NCBI GenBank assembly: GCA_039190275.1
Contig: JBCCYF010000002.1
Location: 1-64,000, forward strand
Origin: Halovulum sp039190275
GTDB lineage: Bacteria > Pseudomonadota > Alphaproteobacteria > Rhodobacterales > Rhodobacteraceae
Length of the DNA stretch: 64,000 nt
Reading direction: 5' to 3'
Under the pieces are notes generated by a model. The model saw only the letters and a program-made list of their open reading frames with translations. It ran no database searches and was not told where the DNA came from. The position numbers were made by a program, and so were the translations under genes. Positions 9,267 through 17,405 of the stretch are shown in pieces. The stretch's first letter is position 1, and each line of letters opens with the position of its first letter.

Positions 9267-10010
9267 ATGACAGATCAACCAGTCGCTCTCATTTCCGGTG
9301 CCGCCCAAGGGATCGGTCTTGCCTGCGCCGAAGCGCTTGCGGAGGATGGCTACAAAGTCATCCTGGCGGATATCAAGGAGGACGTACTGGCCGCCGCAGC
9401 AAAACTCGGCGGAGCGGGCTACATCTGCGATTTCGGTGATACGGATGCCATCGTAAGGCTGTTTGATACAATTGAGGCCGAACACGGGCCCGTCTCAGCG
9501 CTGGTTAACAACGCCGGTATCGCAATGCCCGGAGACTTTCTGAGTTATGACCTGGCAGACTTCGACAGGGTCATGGGGGTCAATCTGCGGGGTCTCTTTG
9601 TCGCCACGCAACGTGCAGCACGTACCATGGTCGCGCAGGGAATTGAGGGCGCTATCGTCAACATGTCGTCGATAAATGCACAGGTTGCGATCCCCGCGAT
9701 CCCCGCCTACTGCGCCTCGAAGGGTGGTGTCATGCAACTGACCAAGGTGGCTGCGCTGGCGATGGCCAAGGACAAAATCCGCGTTAACGCGGTTGGTCCC
9801 GGGTCCATCGACACCGAGATGATGGCGGGTGTGAACGCCAATCCCGAAGCGTTCAAGGTCGCCATGTCGCGAACCCCCTTGGGGCGGCCCGGGTCAGCGC
9901 GCGAAATCGGCAATGTCGTTGCCTTTCTCTGTTCCCCCAAAGCCAGTTATGTAACCGGCGAGACCATCTATGTGGACGGCGGGCGCCTGGGCCTGAACTA
10001 TACATGCTAA
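9267..10010 (+). CDS. SDR-family NAD(P)-dependent oxidoreductase
   Basis: 247 residues, a standard classical SDR. Visible motifs: cofactor-binding GAAQGIG near residue 12, NNAG near residue 82, catalytic Ser in VNMSSINAQ, and YCASKGG with the catalytic Tyr and Lys. An Asp ends beta strand 2 (LADIKED), which favours NAD over NADP in this family. The start is the ATG at 9267, preceded by AGGA and only 4 bases after the HyuB stop. It probably oxidises or reduces a hydroxyl intermediate of the same pathway; substrate unknown. Confidence 0.9.
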   Translation: MTDQPVALISGAAQGIGLACAEALAEDGYKVILADIKEDVLAAAAKLGGAGYICDFGDTDAIVRLFDTIEAEHGPVSALVNNAGIAMPGDFLSYDLADFDRVMGVNLRGLFVATQRAARTMVAQGIEGAIVNMSSINAQVAIPAIPAYCASKGGVMQLTKVAALAMAKDKIRVNAVGPGSIDTEMMAGVNANPEAFKVAMSRTPLGRPGSAREIGNVVAFLCSPKASYVTGETIYVDGGRLGLNYTC

Positions 10011-10124
10011 GGGTTTTTCAACACTGCCCGCGCCTGTGGTGAGGCACGCCTGGCCCGAAAAGCCCTGAAAGTCGAAATTATCGTTACTGCCGCCATCAAG
10101 TCCTGACCCCAAAGGAGACCTGCG

Positions 10125-10862
10125 ATGACCGCCGCTGTTGAAATGATCGACGTGAACAAATTCTATGGGACCTTCCATGCGCTGCGCGACGTCAATCTTA
10201 CGGTCACGAAGGGCGAAAAGATTGTCGTTTGCGGGCCGTCGGGGTCGGGAAAATCGACGATGATCCGCACGATCAACCAACTGGAAGAGCATCAGTCAGG
10301 CCAGATACTGATCAATGGGGAAGAGATCAGCGCGGATGCACCGAATATCGAGGAAATGCGCCGTGAAGTCGGCATGTGCTTTCAGCACTTCAATCTGTTC
10401 CCGCATCTTTCAATCATCGACAACTGCACCCTGGCCCCGATGCTGGCACGCAAGGTGACGCGCGAGGCGGCCGAGGAAACGGCGATGCAATATCTCTCAA
10501 AAGTGCAGATTGCCGATCAGGCCGAGAAGTTTCCCGGACAGCTTTCGGGCGGTCAGCAGCAACGGGTGGCCATCGCGCGTGCACTTTGCATGAAGCCCGA
10601 GATACTGCTTTTTGATGAACCGACCTCGGCCCTCGACCCGGAGATGATCGGGGAAGTGTTGGACGTGATGGTAACCCTGGCACAAGACGGCATGACGATG
10701 ATTTGCGTGACGCATGAGATGGGTTTTGCGCGCAAAGTCGCAGACCGTGTCCTGTTTATGGACGCAGGCGAGATCGTTGAAGAGGGCGACCCGGAGAGTT
10801 TCTTCAACTCGCCCAAAAGCGACAGGACAAGAACATTCCTCGATCAGGTGCTCAGCCACTGA
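10125..10862 (+). CDS. Polar-amino-acid-type ABC transporter ATPase, orphan
   Basis: 245 residues, closest in style to GlnQ/HisP/ArtP ATPases. Walker A GPSGSGKST, Q-loop MCFQHFNLFPH, signature LSGGQQQRVAIARAL, Walker B ILLFDEPTSALD and switch VTHEMGFA are intact. It has a good ribosome-binding site (AAAGGAG). No permease or binding protein of this class is found near it in the window, so it either serves a transporter encoded elsewhere or is what remains of a split operon. It follows the SDR gene by 114 bases on the same strand. Confidence 0.88.
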   Translation: MTAAVEMIDVNKFYGTFHALRDVNLTVTKGEKIVVCGPSGSGKSTMIRTINQLEEHQSGQILINGEEISADAPNIEEMRREVGMCFQHFNLFPHLSIIDNCTLAPMLARKVTREAAEETAMQYLSKVQIADQAEKFPGQLSGGQQQRVAIARALCMKPEILLFDEPTSALDPEMIGEVLDVMVTLAQDGMTMICVTHEMGFARKVADRVLFMDAGEIVEEGDPESFFNSPKSDRTRTFLDQVLSH

Positions 10863-10961
10863 TCAAGAGGTCGAGGAACCGGATCTGCGCAAAGCCTGGT
10901 CGGCTTCCATTGCGGATCGCGGGATAGGGGCGCGGGTCCGTGGCTTGCCGGAGAGGCTATA

Positions 10962-11132
10962 ATGCCAAGTGCCAGCAGACCGCATTCGCATCGGCTGCCC
11001 CATGGCCAGCGCCACAAGTCGCGCGAAGCGGCCAAACCTGATCCAGGCGTGTGGGATCCCGAACGGTGCCGCCGGGTTGAACGCCACCGCAAAGCCCGCT
11101 ATTCCCGTCGGGCCGTATTTACCCCGTACTGA
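10962..11132 (+). CDS. Possible small Arg/His-rich protein, 56 residues
   Basis: An ATG at 10962 is preceded by GGAGAGG (10950-10956) at good spacing and opens a 56-codon frame rich in Arg and His, containing PDPGVWDPERCRR and ending AVFTPY. It lies between the ABC ATPase and sseA on the same strand, ending 11 bases before the sseA start. I do not recognise a family. The ribosome-binding site and position argue for a gene; small size and composition argue for caution. Confidence 0.35.
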   Translation: MPSASRPHSHRLPHGQRHKSREAAKPDPGVWDPERCRRVERHRKARYSRRAVFTPY

Positions 11133-11143
11133 AAGGCGAATGG

Positions 11144-12007
11144 ATGCCGCAGAGTGACCCCCGACTTTTGGTCTCGACCGATTGGTTGCAGGATCATCTG
11201 GGCGCGCCGGATCTGCGGGTGATCGATGCGAGTTGGTACCTGCCGACCATGGGGCGAAATGCAGTCGCGGAGTATGAGGACCGGCATATTCCTGGCGCGC
11301 GGTTCTTTGATATTGACGATATTTCTGACAGCCGTTCCGAACTTCCGCATATGGCGCCGCCGGTCGAAAAATTCATCAGCCGGATGCGGGCGATGGGTAT
11401 CGGGGACGGCCATAGAATTGTGGTCTATGATGGCGCCGGACTGTTTAGCGCTGCACGCGTTTGGTGGCTGTTTAGGCACTTCGGAAAAAGCGACGTTGCG
11501 GTGCTGGACGGCGGCCTGCCCAAATGGCTGGCCGAGGGGCGCCCGGTCGAGGAGGATCTGCCAGTTCTACGCGACCGTCACTTCACAGCGCGTCGCGACG
11601 CGACGTTTGTCAAGGATGTGACCCAGGTCGCGGCAAGCACCAAGCTGGGCGACTACCAGATCGTCGATGCCCGCTCACCCGAGCGGTTTCGGGGTGAGGA
11701 ACCTGAAGTGCGGCCCGGCCTTCGATCCGGTCATATTCCAGGGTCGCGTAACGTGCACTATGCAACGTTGTTGAACGGGGATGGGACGCTGAAAGAACCC
11801 GGTGCGTTGCGCGGTGTGTTCGAGGCCGCAGGTGTGGACCTGGACCGTCCTGTGATCACGTCCTGCGGCTCCGGCGTGACCGCTGCCATCCTTCTGCTGG
11901 CCCTGGATCGGATCGGGCACCGGCAACATGCGCTCTACGATGGTTCGTGGTCCGAGTGGGGCATGTACAACGATTTGAGGGTGGCAACTGGCCCGGCGGA
12001 CGGATGA
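11144..12007 (+). CDS. sseA: 3-mercaptopyruvate sulfurtransferase
   Basis: 287 residues, two tandem rhodanese domains. The catalytic loop CGSGVTA (Cys at residue 241) matches mercaptopyruvate sulfurtransferases rather than thiosulfate rhodaneses, which have CRxGx[RT]. The reaction moves sulfur from 3-mercaptopyruvate to a thiol or cyanide, leaving pyruvate. AAAGG lies 7 bases before the start. Its stop overlaps the GNAT start by four bases (ATGA), and an aspartate-type aminotransferase follows. That order would allow transamination of cysteine to 3-mercaptopyruvate and then desulfuration. Confidence 0.92.
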   Translation: MPQSDPRLLVSTDWLQDHLGAPDLRVIDASWYLPTMGRNAVAEYEDRHIPGARFFDIDDISDSRSELPHMAPPVEKFISRMRAMGIGDGHRIVVYDGAGLFSAARVWWLFRHFGKSDVAVLDGGLPKWLAEGRPVEEDLPVLRDRHFTARRDATFVKDVTQVAASTKLGDYQIVDARSPERFRGEEPEVRPGLRSGHIPGSRNVHYATLLNGDGTLKEPGALRGVFEAAGVDLDRPVITSCGSGVTAAILLLALDRIGHRQHALYDGSWSEWGMYNDLRVATGPADG

Positions 12008-12576
12008 GCGAGCTTCTGCAACCCGGCACAGAAGTCGACGTGACCATCACCTATCTTCGAATGGACACGCGACCGACCTATGACAGGCCGTCGTTGCCGT
12101 TGGGGCCGCCTACGGCACTGATCGCAGCAGATACACCGCCCGTTTGGTACTTTCTGAGCCTGTATTCGGCGGTTGGCGGGGCCTATGAGTGGACCGACAA
12201 ACTGAATGAGTCCGAAAACAGCGTCAGAAGTTTCCTGCACGATCCTCAGGTTACACTGTACACCCTGATCCGCAGTGGTTGGCCGGCGGGGTTTTTCCTG
12301 CTGGACACACGGACCCCCGAAGTCTGCGAGTTGTCGTATTTCGGGCTGGTGCCCGAGGTCGTGGGCACGGGTCTGGGGACATATCTGTTGCAAACCGCCG
12401 TACATTCCGGCTGGGACCGACCGGGCATTTCGGTGCTAACGGTTGAAACCTGTACCCTTGATCACCCTCGGGCGCTGGCGCTTTACCAAAAGGCTGGCTA
12501 TGTACCTATTGACCAGCGGATCACAACGCGTGTCCTCACGCGGGCACGCAGGGCCCAACCCGAAGCAAAAGGCTGA
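12004..12576 (+). CDS. GNAT-family N-acetyltransferase
   Basis: 190 residues. The acetyl-CoA pyrophosphate-binding segment is visible in VVGTGLGTYLLQTAV, and the LALYQKAGY motif near the C-terminus is typical of the GNAT fold. The start overlaps the sseA stop as ATGA, so it is translationally coupled. The acceptor is unknown; in this setting it could be an amino acid or amine. A longer frame starting at 11947 lies inside sseA and is rejected. It is followed by the aminotransferase after 4 bases. Confidence 0.85.
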   Translation: MSELLQPGTEVDVTITYLRMDTRPTYDRPSLPLGPPTALIAADTPPVWYFLSLYSAVGGAYEWTDKLNESENSVRSFLHDPQVTLYTLIRSGWPAGFFLLDTRTPEVCELSYFGLVPEVVGTGLGTYLLQTAVHSGWDRPGISVLTVETCTLDHPRALALYQKAGYVPIDQRITTRVLTRARRAQPEAKG

Positions 12577-12580
12577 ACCG

Positions 12581-13765
12581 ATGCTGAAAAATCTGACCCC
12601 ACAGCCGCCAGACAAGATCATCGAGATGATCTCGATCTTCCGTGAAGATCAGCGCACCGACAAGCTGGACCTTGGTGTGGGTGTCTACAAGGATGACAAC
12701 GGAAAAACGCCCGTGATGCGCAGCGTAAAGGCGGCCGAAGCGCGTTTGCTACAGACACAGGACAGCAAGTCCTATGTCGGGCTGCTGGGCGATCTGGGGT
12801 TTGTGGAGGCGATGCGTTTGCTGGTGCTGGATGACAGCGTTCCGGCCGAGCGGGTCGTGGGGGCGCAGGCGCCGGGTGGAACTGGCGCAATCCACCAACT
12901 GTTGGAACTGGCCAAGCTGGCACATCCCGGCGCGCGGATCTGGTACTCGGACCCGACGTGGCCCAACCATCCCGCAATGGTCAGGCACATGGGGCTGGCA
13001 GCGGGCACATATCGTTATTTCGACAGCGCCACACGTGGTGTCGACTTTACCGGCATGATGCAGGATTTGGCTCAGGTGGCTGCGGATGACGTGGTGATCC
13101 TGCATGGATGCTGTCACAACCCAACAGGGGCGAACCTATCGGCCGAACAATGGTCTCAGGTGACCGACCTGCTGTTGGAGAAATCGGCAACCCCCTTTAT
13201 CGACTTTGCCTATCAGGGCTTTGGCGACGGGCTCGACGCTGATGCTGAGGCCGTTCGGGTGATGGCATCGCGAGTGCCGCAGATGCTGCTGGCGGCAAGC
13301 TGTTCCAAGAACTTCGGCCTATATCGCGACCGTGTCGGTGTGGCGCTGGTGCTGACACCCGACGCCGACACACATGCTTTGGCAAAGGGCGCAATCGCCT
13401 CGCTGAACCGTCTGAATTTTTCCTTCCCGCCGGATCATGGTGCCAAACTGGTCGAGATTATTCTCAACGATCCGGAGTTGCGCGCCGACTGGCAGGCCGA
13501 GCTTGAGGAGATGCGGCTGCGGATGCTGGATCTTCGAACCGGCCTGGCCGAAGCGCTTCGCCGCGAAACAAACTCTGATGACTATGATTTTGTGGCCGAC
13601 CACCGGGGCATGTTCAGCCGCCTGGGATTGCCGGGGGAACAGGTGATGCGGCTGCGGGATGAGAAAGGCATCTACATGGTTGGCGACAGCCGCGTAAATG
13701 TCGCGGGTCTGCCGGCAGCCGGTCTGGATGCGCTGGCAAAGGCGATTGTCTCCACCGGCACATGA
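12581..13765 (+). CDS. Aspartate/aromatic-type aminotransferase (class I)
   Basis: 394 residues, family-typical. The early block LDLGVGVYKDDNGKTPVM is the AspC/TyrB signature. HNPTGANLS carries the PLP-contacting Asn, and SCSKNFGLYRDRVG contains the PLP Lys (residue 243). AAAGG at 12568-12572 precedes the ATG at 12581; the longer frame from 12443 overlaps the GNAT gene and is rejected. AspC-type enzymes can transaminate cysteine to 3-mercaptopyruvate, the substrate of sseA two genes upstream. That link is inference. Its stop overlaps the next start (ATGA). Confidence 0.9.
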   Translation: MLKNLTPQPPDKIIEMISIFREDQRTDKLDLGVGVYKDDNGKTPVMRSVKAAEARLLQTQDSKSYVGLLGDLGFVEAMRLLVLDDSVPAERVVGAQAPGGTGAIHQLLELAKLAHPGARIWYSDPTWPNHPAMVRHMGLAAGTYRYFDSATRGVDFTGMMQDLAQVAADDVVILHGCCHNPTGANLSAEQWSQVTDLLLEKSATPFIDFAYQGFGDGLDADAEAVRVMASRVPQMLLAASCSKNFGLYRDRVGVALVLTPDADTHALAKGAIASLNRLNFSFPPDHGAKLVEIILNDPELRADWQAELEEMRLRMLDLRTGLAEALRRETNSDDYDFVADHRGMFSRLGLPGEQVMRLRDEKGIYMVGDSRVNVAGLPAAGLDALAKAIVSTGT

Positions 13766-14682
13766 ACGTTCCCTACATCCGTGCCGAGGATGTCGAGGGC
13801 CGGCTAGACTGGGGTGAGGTCGCCGATGCGCTGGCCGCAGGGCATGGCGTGGCGCGCGCAGAGATTGGGGATTTGTTCCTGAAGTCCGCGGAAAATGTTC
13901 TGCTTAGCCGCGCTGCATGGTGGCCGGGACAGGGCATCGCGGTGAAGTCGGTTACGGTTATGCCCGAAAACCTGCAGGCGGCGCGGCCCACAGTCCACGG
14001 GGCAATGGTACTGTTTGACGAGACCTACGGCGAGGTTCGCGCCGTGATCGATAGCGCCCTTGTCACCAAGTGGAAAACCGCCGCAGACAGCCTGTTGGGA
14101 GCGCGTCTTTTGGCCCGGCCCGACGCGGCGACCTTAACGATAGTCGGCGCAGGGTCGGTCGCCGCGTCGTTGATCAGCGCCTATCGAAGCCATTGGCCGG
14201 ATCTTGCGATTACGATCTGGAACCGGACCCGGCCGCGGGCAGAAGCCCTTGCCGACAGTTTCGGGGTTGCCGTTGCCGATGATCTTGAGGCAGCGGTGCG
14301 TGCGGCGGATATCGTGGCGTGCTGTACAATGGCGCAACAACCGATCTTACGCGGCGAATGGCTGTCCCAAGGGTGCCACGTCGACCTGATAGGCGCGTTC
14401 ACCCCCGAGATGCGGGAGGCGGACAATGTCGCGTTGCAGCGTGCTCGGATATTTGTTGACAGCTTCGAGACCACGCTGACGCATATTGGCGAACTGAAGA
14501 TCCCACTAGAGGAGGGTACGATAGCGCGCGCCGACGTGCTCGGGGACCTTCACGATCTGTGCGCCAGCCGGGTTGGACGCGAGGCGTCCAGTGATATCAC
14601 GCTGTACAAGAACGGCGGGGGCGCCCATTTGGACCTGCTCACGGGGAAGGTGATCCTGCAGACCTATCACGGTGGGTCCTAA
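13762..14682 (+). CDS. Ornithine cyclodeaminase / mu-crystallin family protein
   Basis: 306 residues. The Rossmann segment LTIVGAGSVAASLISAY and the preceding VTKWKTAADSLLGARLLA match the ornithine cyclodeaminase/mu-crystallin family, where the Lys in this block contacts substrate. Members include ornithine cyclodeaminase, ketimine reductases, alanine dehydrogenase and cysteate-derived enzymes, so the substrate is open. A ketimine reductase would fit beside an aminotransferase and mercaptopyruvate enzyme, since cyclic ketimines form from cysteine-derived keto acids; this is inference. It closes the sseA-GNAT-aminotransferase run. Confidence 0.88.
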   Translation: MNVPYIRAEDVEGRLDWGEVADALAAGHGVARAEIGDLFLKSAENVLLSRAAWWPGQGIAVKSVTVMPENLQAARPTVHGAMVLFDETYGEVRAVIDSALVTKWKTAADSLLGARLLARPDAATLTIVGAGSVAASLISAYRSHWPDLAITIWNRTRPRAEALADSFGVAVADDLEAAVRAADIVACCTMAQQPILRGEWLSQGCHVDLIGAFTPEMREADNVALQRARIFVDSFETTLTHIGELKIPLEEGTIARADVLGDLHDLCASRVGREASSDITLYKNGGGAHLDLLTGKVILQTYHGGS

Positions 14683-14692
14683 GGTGATTGCA

Positions 14693-14717
14693 CCATGGGC
14701 CCGGTTGCGGCCCATGG
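14693..14717. terminator. Hairpin between convergent genes
   Basis: A perfect 9-base stem, CCATGGGCC (14693-14701) and GGCCCATGG (14709-14717), with a 7-base loop. It lies between the stop of the cyclodeaminase-like gene and the stop of the minus-strand phosphatase fusion, so it could end transcription from both sides. No long T-run follows on either strand. Confidence 0.6.
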
Positions 14718-14738
14718 GTATCTGCCGGGCGTTTCAGC

Positions 14739-15917
14739 TCAATTCGTGATCTGCTGGAGAAGCGTGAGCCTATCGGCCATCTGCCAGCTCTCGACAATCA
14801 CGCCATCGGCCACGCGGTGCACAGCAATTCCACCGAACGACACGTCCTTGCCGGTTGCTTCAATTCCGTAGATCTCACTGGTATGTTTCCCCGTAATCGT
14901 TCCGACCACGGTCACAACGCTATCGGCCACATAAACTTCGTCCACTTCGAAATGACTGTCTGTGAGGCCTTCGGTAATCAGGGCCACTTCCTTAAGGAAG
15001 CTCTCGGCATCCTGTACCCCTAGTGTCGGGACAATCCCGTTGGCGACCCAACGTTCCGACACGATTTCGTTCAACGCGTCGGGGTTCTGGCTGGCGAGGG
15101 CGGCATAGTATCGGTTAACCATGTCCAGCGCTTCACTCTCTTCCAGAAGTGGCGAATTGAGCGCGTCGGCAAAGTGGCCGGAATCAGGTCCGGCCGACTG
15201 AAGCCGAATATAGCCAAGAACCTGATTGTCCCGTTTTGGATCAAGCACCAGAACTTCGCCCTCGAATACGCGGAATTGGGTCAGCTCTTCGATATTCGTG
15301 TAGTGCGAAATGATCAGAAGCGGCCCCTTGCGGTCCGGATTGCCCTCCCACGCGGCAACCCGATCGCGCAATGCGGTGGTGTTCTTCGCGCCCTGGAGAG
15401 AGAGCAGCAGGTTCACCTCGCCATCAGTCTCCACCGGCATATTCGCGGCAATCTCGGGATCCACTCTGTCGAACCCCTCGAACATGTGCTCCAGCGTCTG
15501 TTGATTGCGGCACCATTGGCTGACCACGATCTGCGACGGTATGATCCCGTTCGACGCGAAAAGGGCACCAAAGTCGCGCATCCGTGCTTTGCCGTCTTCG
15601 CTCATCAGTCGTTGATTGGCACAATCCGTCGGGGCCACGTTCTTTTCGTCCAGCTTAGACCAGTCGGTCGGTCCATGGCGCATCAGGTAGACAACGTCGT
15701 CCCGGAAGAACATATCCTCAAGCTGCTGATAGGGCTCGAACCGCAGTTTATCCTCGACTTCGGTTTCCACCGCATCCAGCGAAACCGACATCTCGCCGAT
15801 GTGCGTCGTGACCTGACGGACCGTATCAACAAATGAGTCGGGCAGTTCGGACTGAGCCTGAGCGGGTCCGGACACCGCCAGGAATAGTATGGCTGCCGTA
15901 AGGGATTGCTTGTTCAT
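14739..15917 (-). CDS. Secreted histidine-phosphatase-like domain fused to SnoaL-like domain
   Basis: 392 residues. The ATG at 15917 follows AGGAG and gives a Sec signal peptide (MNKQSLTAAILFLAVSGPAQAQ cleaved after AQA). Residues about 70-250 contain the RHG motif (VYLMRHGPTDW) and a later LIISHYTN His, as in phosphoglycerate-mutase-type histidine phosphatases. Residues about 265-390 (MVNRYYAALASQNPDALNEI to GVIVESWQMAD) look like a SnoaL/NTF2-like domain. The fusion is unusual. It may act on a phosphoester or simply bind ligand in the periplasm. The frame extends to 16070 but lacks a signal peptide there. Confidence 0.75.
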   Translation of the reverse strand: MNKQSLTAAILFLAVSGPAQAQSELPDSFVDTVRQVTTHIGEMSVSLDAVETEVEDKLRFEPYQQLEDMFFRDDVVYLMRHGPTDWSKLDEKNVAPTDCANQRLMSEDGKARMRDFGALFASNGIIPSQIVVSQWCRNQQTLEHMFEGFDRVDPEIAANMPVETDGEVNLLLSLQGAKNTTALRDRVAAWEGNPDRKGPLLIISHYTNIEELTQFRVFEGEVLVLDPKRDNQVLGYIRLQSAGPDSGHFADALNSPLLEESEALDMVNRYYAALASQNPDALNEIVSERWVANGIVPTLGVQDAESFLKEVALITEGLTDSHFEVDEVYVADSVVTVVGTITGKHTSEIYGIEATGKDVSFGGIAVHRVADGVIVESWQMADRLTLLQQITN

Positions 15918-16326
15918 TTCCAAAGGACTCCTGTCTGCATTTTTTATAAGTGGTGACGTGTGGTTTTCCCAACGCGTGTGTGTGTCGAACTGCGCCCGTG
16001 CCTTCAGTTCCAGCATGTCTGGGAGTCCGGACAGGAAGCCCCCGGGCGGTCGAGGAAGCCATGCATGCATAGCCAGCTTGCCGACGGGTCAACGTTAGCG
16101 CATGGATTTCGGATTGCCTAGCCATCGTGCTGATTTTACAGCGCCTTTATAAGCAGCTTTGGCGTACCCGGGAGCAGCTAACAGAAGAACCATTGTTTTC
16201 CCTTTTTCCCTCACCTCTGACGACTTTACCCAATGGATATTTCAGGTGAGTGTAGTCATCGACGCGTTCAATGCGCCGCTGCCAGCGCCCGGAACAGCGC
16301 GCGCAGGGCGGAGAGGGAGACATCGT
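15918..16326. other. Intergenic region between divergent genes
   Basis: About 400 bases between the phosphatase fusion (minus) and the glutathione enzyme (plus). Both promoters should be here. GGAGAGGGAG just before 16327 is the ribosome-binding site of the plus-strand gene. I see no convincing further gene, hairpin or repeat. Confidence 0.5.
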
Positions 16327-17361
16327 ATGAGCGGACCGAAGCGGAACACCTCGGTCGAAGAGGATCAGACCGATGCGACGGGACGTCGTGCAAAGGGCGA
16401 GTTTGTACGCGGCGTGAGCGGATTTCGCCACTCTATCGGCAGCGCCGAGTATCCCGCCGAACCCGGGCGGTATCACCTGTTTGTGGCCCTGAACTGCCCC
16501 TGGTGTCACCGGGTCACGCTTGCCCGTTCGGTGCTTGGGCTGCAAAAAAGCATCTCCATGGATGTGGCGTTCCCCGGCCGTACAGATCAGACTGACCCGG
16601 CAGGCCCAAACTTTTGGACGTTCGATCCCACACGCGTCGCGACGCTGACGGGCGCACCATTGCCGGAATGCACAAACGAGACCGGAACAGGCAAGGCGCA
16701 TCGGCTTGTCCGGGATATCTATGCGGACCAAGGCTCGACCGAGCAGTCGGTTCCGGTTCTTTTCGACAAGACAACGAAGCAGATCGTCAACAACGAGAGC
16801 GCGGAGATTATTCGCATCCTGAACCGCCAGGCCGCGCATCTTGGCAGCACGATACCTGAACGTGACCGGCCCGACCTGTATCCTCCCGATGATGACCTGC
16901 GGCGCGACATCGATGCTGTCAACGAAGAGGTCTATGTCGCAATCAACAACGGCGCCTACAAGGCAGGGTTCTCCTCCGATCAAGCAATCTATGCCGCGGC
17001 ATTCGATGCCTATTTCGATGCGCTGGCGTCGCTGGAAACCCGGCTTTCCTCGGACAATCGTCCGTTTCTGATCGGCGACAGGTTCACCGAGGCCGACTTG
17101 CGTCTGTTTCCAACGCTCTACAGGCATGATCCTGTTTACTACGTCCGTATGAAGCTGAACGCGGCGCGGATCCTGGACTATCCGCACCTGTGGAAATGGG
17201 TATGTCGGGTGTACGCATTACCCGGGGTCGCCGAGAGCAGTGCGCTCACACATTGCAGACAAGGGTATTTCGGTCGCTCGTGGAACAATGTGATCCCGTT
17301 GGGCCCGCTGAAACCGTTGCCGTATCCCGAGGCATACCGGCACCCCGACCTGTCGGGCTGA
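16327..17361 (+). CDS. Glutathionyl-hydroquinone reductase (GST xi class), CPWC variant
   Basis: 344 residues. The N-terminal thioredoxin fold has NCPWCHR as its active site, and VNNESAEIIRILNRQ plus the long C-terminal helical domain match glutathionyl-hydroquinone reductases (YqjG/PcpF type), which strip glutathione from glutathionyl-hydroquinones. Most family members I know carry CPWA; here the fourth residue is Cys. ATG 16327 follows GGAGAGGGAG at 5 bases. The open frame upstream to 16159 is not family-like. It converges on the histidine kinase gene 45 bases away. Confidence 0.87.
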   Translation: MSGPKRNTSVEEDQTDATGRRAKGEFVRGVSGFRHSIGSAEYPAEPGRYHLFVALNCPWCHRVTLARSVLGLQKSISMDVAFPGRTDQTDPAGPNFWTFDPTRVATLTGAPLPECTNETGTGKAHRLVRDIYADQGSTEQSVPVLFDKTTKQIVNNESAEIIRILNRQAAHLGSTIPERDRPDLYPPDDDLRRDIDAVNEEVYVAINNGAYKAGFSSDQAIYAAAFDAYFDALASLETRLSSDNRPFLIGDRFTEADLRLFPTLYRHDPVYYVRMKLNAARILDYPHLWKWVCRVYALPGVAESSALTHCRQGYFGRSWNNVIPLGPLKPLPYPEAYRHPDLSG

Positions 17362-17405
17362 ACGGTTCGCCCCGGTCCGGTGGCCGGGATCAAAGGCCGA
17401 AAGGT

